A stretch of DNA of 64,000 bases from Pirellulales bacterium. GTDB lineage: Bacteria; Planctomycetota; Planctomycetia; Pirellulales; JAEUIK01. The DNA lies in the NCBI GenBank assembly GCA_019694455.1, contig JAIBBY010000002.1:155809-219808 (forward strand). Direction: 5' to 3'. Positions 18,816-28,079 of the stretch are shown one piece after another. The first letter of the stretch is position 1; each line of letters begins with the position of its first letter. The notes beneath the pieces were generated by a model. That model did no database searches. It saw only the letters and a list, made by a program, of their open reading frames with translations, and had not been told where the DNA came from. The position numbers were made by a program, and so were the translations under genes.

Positions 18816-19540
18816 GGCGCCTCCTTGGGTCCGACGGCCAGCGGCGCGAGGAGGTTCGCGGCCAGCGCCGCTGCGGCCGTTTCGACTCGCAAGATGCGCG
18901 GCCCCAGTTCAACAGGCGTCCACCCGGCGGCCAGCGCGGCGCGGGCTTCTGCTTCGGTGAAACCCCCTTCGGGCCCGACCGCGCAGATCAACGCGCTAGT
19001 GGTCGTTGGCAAAGCGACCGGCGCGGCGCTCGCGCCCGGATGAGCGAACCAGCGTGGCGACTCGGCGTCGCTCTCCGCCAGCAGCGACTGCCAATCGCGC
19101 GGCTCGGCGATTTCCATCAGCCGGTTACGGCCACATTGTTTCGACGCTTCAATCACGCCGCGGCGCAGCCGATCGAGCGCGGCGGCGACCGGTTGGCTGA
19201 CGGCGCGCGCCGTGACCAGCGGCATCAGCCGTGCGGCGCCCAGTTCGACCAGCTTTTCGACCAGCCACTTCTGACGATCTCCCTTGGGCAGGGCGACAGC
19301 TAGCGTCAGCCGCAAGGGCGACTCGCGCGAGATGTCGCGGCGGGCGAGCACGTCGAGCGTCACGCGGTCGCGCTTGACCTCTTTTACCCGCGCGGCGAAC
19401 TCGGCGCCGCCGCCGTCGAACAGGGTGACTTCTAGCCCGGGCTTGGCGCGCAACACATGCGCCAAGTGATGCGCCTCATTATCTGCTAGCACCACTTCGC
19501 TGGCAGTGATCGGCAACTGGCTGAAATAGCGGTCGGCCAT
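18812..19540 (-). CDS. rsmE: 16S rRNA (uracil(1498)-N3)-methyltransferase
   Basis: A 242-residue SPOUT methyltransferase. The N-terminal PUA-like part (RYFSQ, HHLAHVLRAKPG, VTLFDGGGAEFAA) is followed by the knot: KGDRQKWLVEKLVELGA, CGRNRLMEI, ICAVGPEGGFTEAEA and LGPRILRVETAAAAL, all RsmE signatures for SAM and rRNA binding. It methylates U1498 of 16S rRNA in the decoding region. The ATG at 19540 (protein starts MADRYFSQ) fits the family better than the upstream in-frame ATG 19594. It diverges from the ATPase gene at 19636 and overlaps the downstream hydrolase by ATGA. Confidence 0.95.
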   Translation of the reverse strand: MADRYFSQLPITASEVVLADNEAHHLAHVLRAKPGLEVTLFDGGGAEFAARVKEVKRDRVTLDVLARRDISRESPLRLTLAVALPKGDRQKWLVEKLVELGAARLMPLVTARAVSQPVAAALDRLRRGVIEASKQCGRNRLMEIAEPRDWQSLLAESDAESPRWFAHPGASAAPVALPTTTSALICAVGPEGGFTEAEARAALAAGWTPVELGPRILRVETAAAALAANLLAPLAVGPKEAP

Positions 19541-19635
19541 GCTGGGCAAAGTGAAGTCGCTGTAGCGGGTGTTCCGATGAAACCGAAGTAGCACAGTCTA
19601 GCTCCGGCGGCCCGCCTGCGCGCGAGGTTCACAAA

Positions 19636-20439
19636 ATGTATCAAGCCCATTGGGGACTTCGCGACGACCCATTTCGCAATCGTCTCGATACGCGGCGGTT
19701 TCAGCGCAGCGCGGTTTACGACGAGGCGCTGGCCCGGCTGCACTTCTTGATCGAAGGAAACTGGCGATTCGGCTTGATCCTGGGGCCGGCGGGGGTCGGC
19801 AAGTCGCTGCTGGCCGCGGTGTTTTGCGATGAACTGCGGCGACAGGTGGCGCAGGTCGGTCGACTGAACCTGCGCGGCGTCGACGCGACGGAGACGCCTT
19901 GGCGGTTGGCGGTGGCGCTGGGGCTGTCGCCCGCGGCCAGCGAACTGCCCGCGACGATCTGGCGCCGGATCAGCGACCGACTGGTGGAGCACCGCTATCA
20001 GCGGATGCCGACGGTGCTGGTGATCGACGACTTGGATCGCGCCAGTGCAAGCGTGCATGAGCAGGTGGCGCGGCTGCTGGCGAGCGACTCGGCGCCCGAC
20101 GCGCGGTTGACGCTGATCGGCACGGGGGACGCGAGCAACTTGCCACGGCTGGGGCGACTTTTGCAGCAGGTCGATCTGCGCATCGACCTGGCGCCCTGGA
20201 CGCTTGAAGAAACCGAAGCCTATCTGACGGCGGCGCTGGAGCGCAGCGGTTGCCGGCGGCCCGTCTTCACGCGCGAGGCGATCGAAAAGGTTTTTGAGTT
20301 GGCGCAAGGCAATCCGCGGCGCACCAATCAGTTGGCGGAGATGTCGATCCTGGCCGGCGCGGCCGCCGAACTGACGCAGATCGGCGCCGACACGATCGAA
20401 GGGGTCGAATACGAGCTAGGCATCCCGACCTCGATTTAG
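19636..20439 (+). CDS. AAA ATPase, ExeA/GspA-like
   Basis: A 267-residue single-domain AAA ATPase. The N-terminus [13 protein letters not shown] is the characteristic start of ExeA/GspA-type and related general-secretion ATPases. Walker A is GPAGVGKS (about 55-62), Walker B is VLVIDDLD (about 131-138), and LTLIGTGD forms sensor 1. The C-terminal lid includes [18 protein letters not shown]. In type II secretion ExeA helps insert the secretin through peptidoglycan. This copy lacks the peptidoglycan-binding tail and has no secretion genes beside it, so its partner is unknown. It is followed after 85 bases by yjbQ on the same strand. Confidence 0.87.
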   Translation: MYQAHWGLRDDPFRNRLDTRRFQRSAVYDEALARLHFLIEGNWRFGLILGPAGVGKSLLAAVFCDELRRQVAQVGRLNLRGVDATETPWRLAVALGLSPAASELPATIWRRISDRLVEHRYQRMPTVLVIDDLDRASASVHEQVARLLASDSAPDARLTLIGTGDASNLPRLGRLLQQVDLRIDLAPWTLEETEAYLTAALERSGCRRPVFTREAIEKVFELAQGNPRRTNQLAEMSILAGAAAELTQIGADTIEGVEYELGIPTSI

Positions 20440-20524
20440 CGGGGGCTACGGACATCACGCCACTCGGCTCCTCGGCAAAGCAGCCGAAGTTCCGGGCATG
20501 CCCCTTACCGGTTCGCCGCATCCC

Positions 20525-20947
20525 ATGAAATCCCAAACCGAATATCTCACTTTTCATTTGCCCGAGCGGATGGGGTTTGTGAACATCACGCCCGAGGTCG
20601 AGCGGGTGGTGCGCGCCAGCCAAGTGCGAGAGGGGCTGGCGCTGGTGAACGCGATGCACATCACCGCTAGCGTGTTCATCAACGACGACGAACCCGGCCT
20701 GCATGCCGACTACCAGAAGTGGCTCGAACAACTGGCGCCGTTCGACGCCTCCCCCACGCGCTACCAGCACAATCGCACTGGCGAGGACAACGCCGACGCC
20801 CACCTGAAGCGGCAGGTGATGGGGCGCGAGGTGGTGGTGGCCATCACCGCCGGTCGGCTCGACCTGGGACCGTGGGAGCAAATTTTTTACGGCGAGTTCG
20901 ATGGCCGCCGCGCGAAGCGGGTGCTGGTCAAAGTGCTGGGCGAATAG
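20525..20947 (+). CDS. yjbQ: YjbQ/UPF0047 family protein (secondary thiamine-phosphate synthase type)
   Basis: A 140-residue protein of the UPF0047/YjbQ family. Conserved elements are [30 protein letters not shown] (conserved His), [21 protein letters not shown] (the HN-x-HL metal-site region) and [13 protein letters not shown] at the C-terminus. Family members have weak thiamine-phosphate synthase activity in vitro; the physiological role is unsettled. ATG 20525 is chosen over the upstream in-frame ATG 20498 because the family normally begins a few residues before the first strand. It is cytosolic, with no thiamine genes nearby. Confidence 0.92.
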   Translation: MKSQTEYLTFHLPERMGFVNITPEVERVVRASQVREGLALVNAMHITASVFINDDEPGLHADYQKWLEQLAPFDASPTRYQHNRTGEDNADAHLKRQVMGREVVVAITAGRLDLGPWEQIFYGEFDGRRAKRVLVKVLGE

Positions 20948-21072
20948 GCCCCAAGTTGTCGAAATCGCAAGGCCGGCGTCGCCAGTCAGTCAGCGGCAAC
21001 TGCAATGGCCGCAATCGTTTAGGCGGCTGGGATGCGGCAACGATTCGTATTGTGCGGTCGGCGCATGGCTAC

Positions 21073-21078
21073 TAGAAT
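21073..21078 (+). promoter_or_regulatory. Putative -10 box (TAGAAT) for the MMPL exporter gene
   Basis: TAGAAT in the 220-base non-coding gap after yjbQ, 89 bases before ATG 21168. No clear -35 is seen. The rest of 20948-21167 shows no supported gene. Confidence 0.3.
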
Positions 21079-21167
21079 CCGCCGCCGTTCTGCAAGTGGT
21101 CAAGGAAGGCCGCACGCAGACGCATCCCGCAACTGGCTGACCCACACCTCGCAAGAGCGCGGAACGG

Positions 21168-23969
21168 ATGTCGCAATCCGAGGACTCTTATCTCTCGCGC
21201 CCCTTTGCGCTGATCACACGGATCGTCATCCAATACCCGGTGACGACGACGGCGCTGGCCATTTTGCTGGCCATTGGCGCGCTGGCGTACACGGCCGAGG
21301 CGCTGAGCTACAAGACCAGCCGGCTCGATCTGCTCAATCCCAACAGCGACTACAATCGGCTGTGGATTGAGTACATCCAGGAGTTTGGCGAAGACGACGA
21401 CGCCGTGGTGGTGGTCGAAGGGGGCAGCCGCGACGATGTGATCCCAGTGCTGGAAGAGGTGTCGCAGGCGCTGGCGCGCGAAGATCAACTGTTCAACGCG
21501 GTGCTGCACGAGGTCAATCTGTCGTCGATCCGCTCCAAAGGTTTGCACTATCTCTCGGCGGAAGAACTGCAAGGCGTCAAAGGCTTTCTCACAGGGCTCG
21601 GACCGATTGTCGAAGGGGGGCACGACGCCAACTGGTCGCCCCTGAATCTCGGCTTTATGACGCGCGGGCTGGCGGCGCAATTGCAGGCCGAGCCACGCGC
21701 CAGCGCCGATCGGCCCACCCAAAGCGAAGTGCAGCTCGAACGGCTCTCGACCAGTCTGTTGGGGGTCTTGAGTCAACGCTCGCGCTATCAATCGCCGTGG
21801 CCGCAGATGCCAGCGTCGTTCGCCACGCTGAGCGAGCTGAACACTGAGTATCTGTTGACCAACGAAGGTCGGCTGGGCTTTGTGTTGTTGCGGATGGCGC
21901 GCAATCAAGACAGCTTCACGGGCGCGAGCGAGGCCACTGACACGCTGCGCCAGTTAATCGCCCGCAGTCAGGCGCGGCATCCGGAGGTGAAGATCGGCCT
22001 GACCGGCTTGCCGATCATGGAAGACGACGAGATGCGCTCCAGCCAAAGCTCAATGTTTTGGGCCAGCGTGCTGTCGTTCATCGGCGTGGGTTTGTTGTTC
22101 ATCGCCGGCTTTGGCGGACTGCGGCACGCGCTGCTTGCCAATCTGGTGCTGTTGATCGGCATGGCCTGGTCGTTTGGCTATGTGACTCTGGTCGTCGGCC
22201 ATTTGAACATCTTGAGCGTTTCGTTCACGGTGACGCTGATCGGCATCGGCATCGACTATGGCATTCACTACATCGCGCGCTATATGCAGCTACGCGAGCA
22301 CATGCGCAACGCGGGCGACGCGCTGGTGGCGACCAGCCGCACCATCAGCCCGGCGATTCTCACCGGCGCGGTGGCCACGGCCATTTCGTTCTTTGCGGCG
22401 GGCAGCACCAGCTTCACCGGAGTCGCCGAGTTAGGCATCATCGCCGGCGGCGGCATCTTGCTGTGCGCGGTGGCCCAGTTGGTCGTTTTGCCCGCCACCG
22501 TGCAACTGATCGATCGCACGTCGTGGGGCCGGTCGATGCCGCAGCCGCTGCCGGTGCATAGTTGGATCGAACCTTTAATGCGCGCGCCGCGGGCCTTGTG
22601 CCTGGTGACGAGCCTGGCCACGGTCTTCGTCAGCGCGGGCATGACACGGCTATGGTACGACAGCAACCTGCTCAACATGCAGCCCGAGGGGCTGGAAAGC
22701 GTGGAGCTGGAGCGCAAGCTGCTGGCCGAGACGAATCAAAGCGTGTGGTACGCGTTGTCGATGGCCGACAGCCGCGAAGAGCTGCTGGCGCGCAAGGCGC
22801 AGTTTTTGAAGATGCCATCGGTGGAGCGCACAGAAGAGATCGTGTCGATGTTGCCGGCCGATCACGCGGAAAAGAAACCCATCATCGCCGAAATCGGCGA
22901 GAAGCTGAGCAACCTGCCGGAGCGGCCGCCCGTCATCATGGTCGATCGGCCCGATGAGTTGGGGCGGATCTTTGGCGGCATTCAAGATCAACTGGTCCGC
23001 GCGGGCCGCAGCGCCGTCACCGCGCGCAACATCGAGCAGATACGCGACATTCTGCGCCGCATGCCGGTGGCCGATTGCTACCGCGCGGTGTACCAATTTC
23101 AGCAGCACATGGCGGGCGATCTGCTGACCCGCCTGTACGCCTTGCGCTCAATGGCCAACCCCGAGCCGCCAAAGCTCGACGACCTGCCGCCGAGCTTGGT
23201 GCATCGCTTTGTTGGGCAACATGGCCGCTACCTGCTCAAGATCTATGGCCGCGGCAATATCTGGGACATGGAAGCCCTCGGCCGTTTTGTACACGACGTG
23301 CGCAAGGTGGATCCGCGCGTGACGGGCAATCCGCTGCAAGCGTACGAGGCTTCGCTCGAAATGAAGCAGAGCTACCAGATGGCCGCGCTGTACGCTGGCG
23401 TGATTATTGTGACGCTGCTGGCGTTCGACTTCCGCAGTCTCAAATACGCCTGTCTGGCGGCGACGCCGCTCTTGGTGGGGCTATTCCAGATGTTCGGTCT
23501 GTTGGGCTGGCTCGATATTCCGCTGAATCCCGCCAATCTGATCGCGCTGCCGCTGATTCTTGGCATTGGCGTCGACTACGGCGTGCATATCGTGCATGAC
23601 TACCGCGAACAGCGCGGGCCCTATCGCATGAGTCCCTCGACCGCCGTGGCGGTGCTCGTCGATTCGCTCACCACCATCGTTGGTTATGGCGCGTTAATGA
23701 TCGCCAGCCACAAGGGCTTGCAGAGCCTGGGGCGGGTGCTGTCGATCGGCGTCACTTGTTGCTTGTTCACGTCGATCATCATGTTGCCGGCGCTACTGCG
23801 CTGGATGACGCGGCATCGCAGCGAAGTGGACGACGACGCCGAATTGAACGACGCCGATCGGCACTTGCTCAGGCCGTATCGCCGCGTCGATGGCGCTCAC
23901 CCGCCCGGTTATCAGCCCCATACGCCGGTGCGGACACCGCAACCGCTGCCAGAGGTTCGCGTCGCTTAA
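21168..23969 (+). CDS. MMPL/RND-family transporter (HpnN-like)
   Basis: A 933-residue inner-membrane protein with RND topology: one helix, a large periplasmic domain, five to six helices, then the same arrangement repeated. The repeated helix-4 motifs are GIGIDYGIHYIARYMQ (about 360-375) and GIGVDYGVHIVHDY (about 800-815), the proton-relay Asp region of MMPL proteins. ATAISFFAAGSTSF marks the following helices. HpnN-type MMPL proteins move hopanoids or other lipids to the outer membrane, so lipid export is the best guess; no hopanoid genes are visible here. It is preceded by its own intergenic space and ends 34 bases before the convergent deacetylase. Confidence 0.9.
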   Translation: MSQSEDSYLSRPFALITRIVIQYPVTTTALAILLAIGALAYTAEALSYKTSRLDLLNPNSDYNRLWIEYIQEFGEDDDAVVVVEGGSRDDVIPVLEEVSQALAREDQLFNAVLHEVNLSSIRSKGLHYLSAEELQGVKGFLTGLGPIVEGGHDANWSPLNLGFMTRGLAAQLQAEPRASADRPTQSEVQLERLSTSLLGVLSQRSRYQSPWPQMPASFATLSELNTEYLLTNEGRLGFVLLRMARNQDSFTGASEATDTLRQLIARSQARHPEVKIGLTGLPIMEDDEMRSSQSSMFWASVLSFIGVGLLFIAGFGGLRHALLANLVLLIGMAWSFGYVTLVVGHLNILSVSFTVTLIGIGIDYGIHYIARYMQLREHMRNAGDALVATSRTISPAILTGAVATAISFFAAGSTSFTGVAELGIIAGGGILLCAVAQLVVLPATVQLIDRTSWGRSMPQPLPVHSWIEPLMRAPRALCLVTSLATVFVSAGMTRLWYDSNLLNMQPEGLESVELERKLLAETNQSVWYALSMADSREELLARKAQFLKMPSVERTEEIVSMLPADHAEKKPIIAEIGEKLSNLPERPPVIMVDRPDELGRIFGGIQDQLVRAGRSAVTARNIEQIRDILRRMPVADCYRAVYQFQQHMAGDLLTRLYALRSMANPEPPKLDDLPPSLVHRFVGQHGRYLLKIYGRGNIWDMEALGRFVHDVRKVDPRVTGNPLQAYEASLEMKQSYQMAALYAGVIIVTLLAFDFRSLKYACLAATPLLVGLFQMFGLLGWLDIPLNPANLIALPLILGIGVDYGVHIVHDYREQRGPYRMSPSTAVAVLVDSLTTIVGYGALMIASHKGLQSLGRVLSIGVTCCLFTSIIMLPALLRWMTRHRSEVDDDAELNDADRHLLRPYRRVDGAHPPGYQPHTPVRTPQPLPEVRVA

Positions 23970-24003
23970 GCCTGCATTGGCTCGCAAAGAATCACACCGC
24001 GCA

Positions 24004-24693
24004 TCACACCAGGTCGCGCAGGCTGGCGATGCCCAACGGTTCGCGGCTGGCCAACGGCTCGCCATACTCCTTGCCGATCGACCAGCCCCAAAACGCGGCC
24101 TGATCGCGCAGCCGCTCGATGAAGTTGGGACGCGCGTCCTCGCGCCCCGCGATGAACTGGCTGTGATAGCACTCGATCGCCGCCCGCTTCTTTTCCCAGT
24201 GACGGCTGATGTCGATCACGATCGCCGGCTCGGGCACGATGCGCAGATGCACGCAATAGTAATAGATGATGCGCTCGGGATGATGTGGCTCGCCGGGCAG
24301 ATCGCTCTTGCTGAGCTTGGCCCAGAAACGGGCCGCCTCGATCAGCGTGGTGGCGGCGACATGATCGGGATGGGCGTCGACCCAGTACGGCGCCAGCAGC
24401 CAGCGCGGCCGCGTGCGGCGAATGACGCCCGCCAGCTTGCGGCGCGATTCGAGATCGGCCTCAAGGCTGCGGTTGGCCAGGTCCAGATTCTCGCGCCAGT
24501 CGAGGCCCAGGATCTTGGTGGCCGCCGCCGTTTCGCGAGCGCGGGTTTCCAGCGAGCCGTGGGGGGTGGGCTCGCCACTGGTCAGGTCGAGCACGCCCAC
24601 GCGCAAGCCGTCTTGCTTGAGTTGCAAAATGGTCCCGGCGGCCCCGAGTTCGGCGTCGTCGGGGTGGGGGGCAATCACCAGCACGTCGAGCAT
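24004..24693 (-). CDS. PIG-L family deacetylase (BshB1-like)
   Basis: A 229-residue zinc-dependent LmbE/PIG-L deacetylase. H10-P-D-D13 (IAPHPDDAELG) and H108-P-D-H111 (DAHPDHVAA) are the zinc and catalytic motifs. YYYCVHLRIVPEPAIVIDIS and KKRAAIECYHSQF follow the order of BshB1, which deacetylates N-acetylglucosaminyl malate in bacillithiol synthesis. Other PIG-L proteins act on mycothiol precursors or chitobiose, so the thiol role needs bshA and bshC elsewhere in the genome. The ATG at 24693 (MLDVLVIAPHPDD) is preferred to the ATG at 24735. It is convergent with the exporter gene and monocistronic here. Confidence 0.86.
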   Translation of the reverse strand: MLDVLVIAPHPDDAELGAAGTILQLKQDGLRVGVLDLTSGEPTPHGSLETRARETAAATKILGLDWRENLDLANRSLEADLESRRKLAGVIRRTRPRWLLAPYWVDAHPDHVAATTLIEAARFWAKLSKSDLPGEPHHPERIIYYYCVHLRIVPEPAIVIDISRHWEKKRAAIECYHSQFIAGREDARPNFIERLRDQAAFWGWSIGKEYGEPLASREPLGIASLRDLV

Positions 24694-24883
24694 GCGGTTT
24701 CCTTGGTCGGTCAGAGGTTGGTTGCTAGCTGCCAAAGGCGGCTTGTCATGCTCCCGCTAGCGTCACCGTTGCGCCCAATCTGACCGCTGCCGCGGGAAAG
24801 ATCAATTGATATGGACCGCGCAGGCGCCATTTGGGACCATTTGGCGCTCAACCTCGCGGGGCGGCACTTTGATTGCGCGCAAC

Positions 24884-25108
24884 ATGATCTGTGATTGCCG
24901 TCGCCGAAGCATTGCGCTGCCGCTGGCCGCCATCGCGTTGACGATGCTGACCGCCATCGCTGGTTGCAGCGCCGAGGCGCTGCGCGAAGATCGCTTCAAC
25001 GATCCGGCCTGGACCCAAAATCTGCGCCCCGCTGATCCGGTCAAGTCCGACCCGTGGGGCCTTTCGAGCCGAGCGCGGCAAATCGAATCGAACATGGGCG
25101 TTCGCTAA
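24884..25108 (+). CDS. Small putative lipoprotein, uncharacterised
   Basis: A 74-residue protein with a signal peptide (basic MICDCRRRS, then a hydrophobic run) and a lipobox-like LTAIAGC near residues 23-29, predicting a lipid-anchored protein of about 45 mature residues. The mature part ends DPWGLSSRARQIESNMGVR, a compact motif of the type I associate with conserved small planctomycete lipoproteins. That recollection is unverified. The in-frame opening extends up to 24806, but the ATG at 24884 directly precedes the signal peptide. No function can be assigned. It lies between the deacetylase and the M32 peptidase. Confidence 0.7.
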   Translation: MICDCRRRSIALPLAAIALTMLTAIAGCSAEALREDRFNDPAWTQNLRPADPVKSDPWGLSSRARQIESNMGVR

Positions 25109-25211
25109 AGGCCCGTTCGTGGCTCAAGCCGACAGCGCCGTTGCTTGCGTAGACCAGACCGCATCGTTAGGCTCGCGACAGCCAGGTTGAATTGCCGCCA
25201 CGGAGAGCCGA

Positions 25212-26726
25212 ATGTCCGACGCCGATCGATTGTTTGCCGAAGTGCGCGAGCATGCGCGTCAGACCGCGCTGTTGGCGTCGACCGCCAGCGTGCTGGAATG
25301 GGACGAGCGCACCTACATGCCCGGCGCCGCCGGCGAGTATCGGGCCGAACAGATTGCGCAGTTGGCGGGCATGGCGCATGCGCGCTGGGTGGACGAGCGC
25401 TTTGGCGACAACCTGACGCGACTGGCCGATCAACTGCATGGCGACCGCACGACCGCCATCGGCGCCACGGTCGCCGAACTCAAGCGGCAGTACGACAAGA
25501 AGACGCGACTGCCCCAGTCGCTGGTCGAAGAACTGGCGCGCACCTCGATCTTAGGGCAACAGGTATGGAGCGAGGCGCGGCGCGACGACGACTTTGCTCA
25601 CCTGCGTCCGGTGCTGGAAAAGTTGTTCGACCTCAAACGGGCCGAGGCCGCGGCGCTGGGCTATCGCGATTCGATCTACGACCCCTTGCTCGACGAGTTT
25701 GAGCCCGGCGCCTCGACCGCGGAGGTGCGCGCGGTGCTTGCCGCGCTGCGCGACGCGCTGACACCGCTGGCCCGGGCGATCGCCGGCAGCGGACGCCGGC
25801 CTGATGTGTCGCTGCTCGAGCGCCAGTACCCGGTGGACGCGCAGCGCGAGTTTGCCCGCGCGGCCGCGGCGCGCGTGGGCTTTGACTTCGCGCGCGGCCG
25901 GCTGGACACCACGGCGCACCCGTTTTGCGCCAGTCTGGGACCGCACGACATTCGCCTGACCACGCGCTACAGCGAGCGTGAATTTTGCGACGCCTTTTTT
26001 GGCACCTTGCACGAAGCGGGGCACGGACTGTACGAACAAGGACTGCCACCCGACGAGTTTGGCCTGCCGCTGGGCGAAGCGATGTCATTAGGCATTCACG
26101 AGTCGCAGTCGCGGCTATGGGAAAACCTGGTGGGCCGCAGTCGGGCGTTTTGGGAGCATTTGTTTCCCGCTGCGCGCAGCGCTTTTCCGCAGACGCTGGC
26201 GTCGACTTCGCTGGACGACTTCTACTTCGCCATCAACGACGTGCGGCCGTCGCTCATTCGCGTGGAGGCGGATGAAGTGACCTATAACTTGCATATCTTT
26301 GTCCGCTTTGAATTGGAGCAGGCCCTGCTGGCCGATGACCTGCGCGTGGCCGATCTGCCAGCCGCCTGGAACGAAAGGTATCGCGACTATCTCGGCCTCA
26401 CGCCGCCCAGCGACGCGGTTGGCGTGCTACAAGACATACATTGGAGCGGCGGCGCGATCGGCTACTTTCCGACCTACGCGCTGGGCAACCTGTACGCCGC
26501 CCAGTTCTTTGAACAGGCCGAGTCGGAGGTTGGTCCCTTGAACGAGCAGTTTCGGCGTGGAGAGTTTCAACCGCTGCTGGGCTGGCTGCGCCAGAAGATT
26601 CATCGCCACGGCCGGCGGGTGCGCGCGGCGGAACTAGTGCAGGAGGTCACCGGCAGGCCCTTGTCGCACGAACCGCTGTTACGGCATCTGGAGCGTAAAC
26701 TGGGGCCGCTGTACGGCATGAAATAG
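25212..26726 (+). CDS. M32 family metallocarboxypeptidase (Taq carboxypeptidase type)
   Basis: A 504-residue cytosolic protein, the usual family length. The zinc motif LHEAGHGLYEQGLP (HEAGH, about residues 268-272) is followed by SLGIHESQSRLWENLVGRS, whose HESQSR-type segment is diagnostic for M32 and supplies the third ligand. LRVEADEVTYNLHIFVRFELE and GYFPTYALGNLYAAQ are further M32 signatures. The N-terminus ASTASVLEWDERTYMP is also typical. The enzyme releases C-terminal residues from peptides. GGAG precedes the ATG. A short hairpin after the stop suggests monocistronic transcription. Confidence 0.95.
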   Translation: MSDADRLFAEVREHARQTALLASTASVLEWDERTYMPGAAGEYRAEQIAQLAGMAHARWVDERFGDNLTRLADQLHGDRTTAIGATVAELKRQYDKKTRLPQSLVEELARTSILGQQVWSEARRDDDFAHLRPVLEKLFDLKRAEAAALGYRDSIYDPLLDEFEPGASTAEVRAVLAALRDALTPLARAIAGSGRRPDVSLLERQYPVDAQREFARAAAARVGFDFARGRLDTTAHPFCASLGPHDIRLTTRYSEREFCDAFFGTLHEAGHGLYEQGLPPDEFGLPLGEAMSLGIHESQSRLWENLVGRSRAFWEHLFPAARSAFPQTLASTSLDDFYFAINDVRPSLIRVEADEVTYNLHIFVRFELEQALLADDLRVADLPAAWNERYRDYLGLTPPSDAVGVLQDIHWSGGAIGYFPTYALGNLYAAQFFEQAESEVGPLNEQFRRGEFQPLLGWLRQKIHRHGRRVRAAELVQEVTGRPLSHEPLLRHLERKLGPLYGMK

Positions 26727-26746
26727 CCGCAATTGCGGCGGTTTTT
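26726..26746 (+). terminator. Possible weak rho-independent terminator after the M32 peptidase
   Basis: A GCCGC-AATT-GCGGC hairpin (26726-26739) begins in the stop codon region and is followed by GGTTTTT. The stem is short and the T-run is interrupted from it by two G, so it is only a candidate. Confidence 0.4.
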
Positions 26747-26858
26747 GGGTGGTGGGTCGAGTTGCTTGACACTACCACGCGACACAAGTAGAAGTGGGGC
26801 CAGTGTTTAGCCGCTTGGCGGAGGTTCATCCGCGCGACCATAGCCAGATAGTTCGCCG

Positions 26859-27980
26859 ATGGCCAAAGAAAGCCGTCCTTCCAAAGCCCCTCGCGGCGCC
26901 GCTCGCGCGCCGAATCTGGCGCAATTGCGCAATCAGATCGACAAGCTCGATAAAGAAATCACCCGACTGGCGAACGAGCGCGCGCGGCTGGCCGTCGAAA
27001 TCGGCAAGCTCAAGGAAGCCAACGGCAGGCCGTGTTACGACCCCGCTCGCGAAGAAGAAGTCATCAACCGCGCCATGGAGAATAGTCGCGGGCCCCTATC
27101 GCCGGAGTGCATCCGGGCGGTGTTTCGCGAACTGATCAGCGGATCGCGCTCTTTGGAAAAGCGGTTGCGGGTAGCCTACCTGGGACCGGAGTACACCTAC
27201 AGCCATCTGGCCGCGCTCGAGCGGTTTGGCGAGTGCGTCGAGTTCAACCCGGTGGCCACCATTCCGGCCGTGTTCGAGGAAGTGAACCGCGGCCATGCCG
27301 ATTTCGGCCTGGTGCCGCTGGAGAACTCGACCGATGGCCGTGTGGCCGACACGCTCGATATGTTCACGCGCTTGCCGGTGCGCATCTGCGGCGAGGTGCA
27401 ACTGCGGATCCACCACAATCTGCTGGCTCGCTGCCAGCGTTCGGAAATCATCGAGGTATACAGTCGTCCGCAGGCGCTGTCGCAATGCCGCAATTGGATC
27501 GCCAAGCATCTGCCGCAGGTGCGTCCCGTGGAGGTGATGAGCACGGCCACCGCGGCGCAATTGGCGCGCGACAAGCAAGGCGCGGCGGCCATCGCCAGCG
27601 CGGCGGCGGCGGCGCACTACAGCCTGGAAGTGGTCGCCCGCAATATCGAGGACCAGTCGGGCAATCTCACGCGCTTTGCGGTGATTGGGGAGAAATCAGC
27701 CGCCCGAACCGGGCACGACATGTCGGCGGTGATGTTCGAGATCGAGCATCGGCCGGGGGCATTGGCCGACGCCATGGCGGTGTTCAAGCGCAATCGGCTG
27801 AACATGACCTGGATCGAGTCGTTTCCGATCGCGCGGCCCGAAGGGGGTTACATGTTCTTTGTCGAACTGGTGGGGCACGAGAACGACGCCCGCGTGCAAC
27901 GGGCGATTGGCATGCTGGCTCGCAAGACGCTGCGGTTCGAGGTGCTGGGATCGTACCCCCGCAGCGCGCCGGTCGATTGA
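26859..27980 (+). CDS. pheA: Bifunctional chorismate mutase / prephenate dehydratase
   Basis: A 373-residue P-protein. Residues about 20-100 form the chorismate mutase helices (LRNQIDKLDKEITRLANERARLAVEIGKLK). Residues about 106-285 form the prephenate dehydratase, with VAYLGPEYTYSHLAA, FGLVPLENSTDGRV and NLTRFAVIG (the catalytic TRF). Residues about 290-373 form a C-terminal ACT domain, expected to bind phenylalanine for feedback (VMFEIEHRPGALADAM, ESFPIARPEGGYMFFVEL). It converts chorismate to phenylpyruvate. The start ATG 26859 gives a basic N-terminus before the mutase. The DAHP synthase gene follows after 99 bases, forming an aromatic amino acid pair. Confidence 0.95.
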   Translation: MAKESRPSKAPRGAARAPNLAQLRNQIDKLDKEITRLANERARLAVEIGKLKEANGRPCYDPAREEEVINRAMENSRGPLSPECIRAVFRELISGSRSLEKRLRVAYLGPEYTYSHLAALERFGECVEFNPVATIPAVFEEVNRGHADFGLVPLENSTDGRVADTLDMFTRLPVRICGEVQLRIHHNLLARCQRSEIIEVYSRPQALSQCRNWIAKHLPQVRPVEVMSTATAAQLARDKQGAAAIASAAAAAHYSLEVVARNIEDQSGNLTRFAVIGEKSAARTGHDMSAVMFEIEHRPGALADAMAVFKRNRLNMTWIESFPIARPEGGYMFFVELVGHENDARVQRAIGMLARKTLRFEVLGSYPRSAPVD

Positions 27981-28024
27981 GCCCGCGGCGATCGGGGCCC
28001 TAGCTGATTGGGGCCATTTCTGGC

Positions 28025-28030
28025 TAGAAT
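28025..28030 (+). promoter_or_regulatory. Putative -10 box (TAGAAT) before aroF
   Basis: TAGAAT lies 49 bases before the GTG at 28080, in the gap after pheA. The -35 match is poor. It suggests that aroF can start its own transcript. Confidence 0.35.
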
Positions 28031-28079
28031 ACTGGGTTTCTAGCCGTCCTGGCCCTGCCCCATAGCCCTAGGTAGTCCC

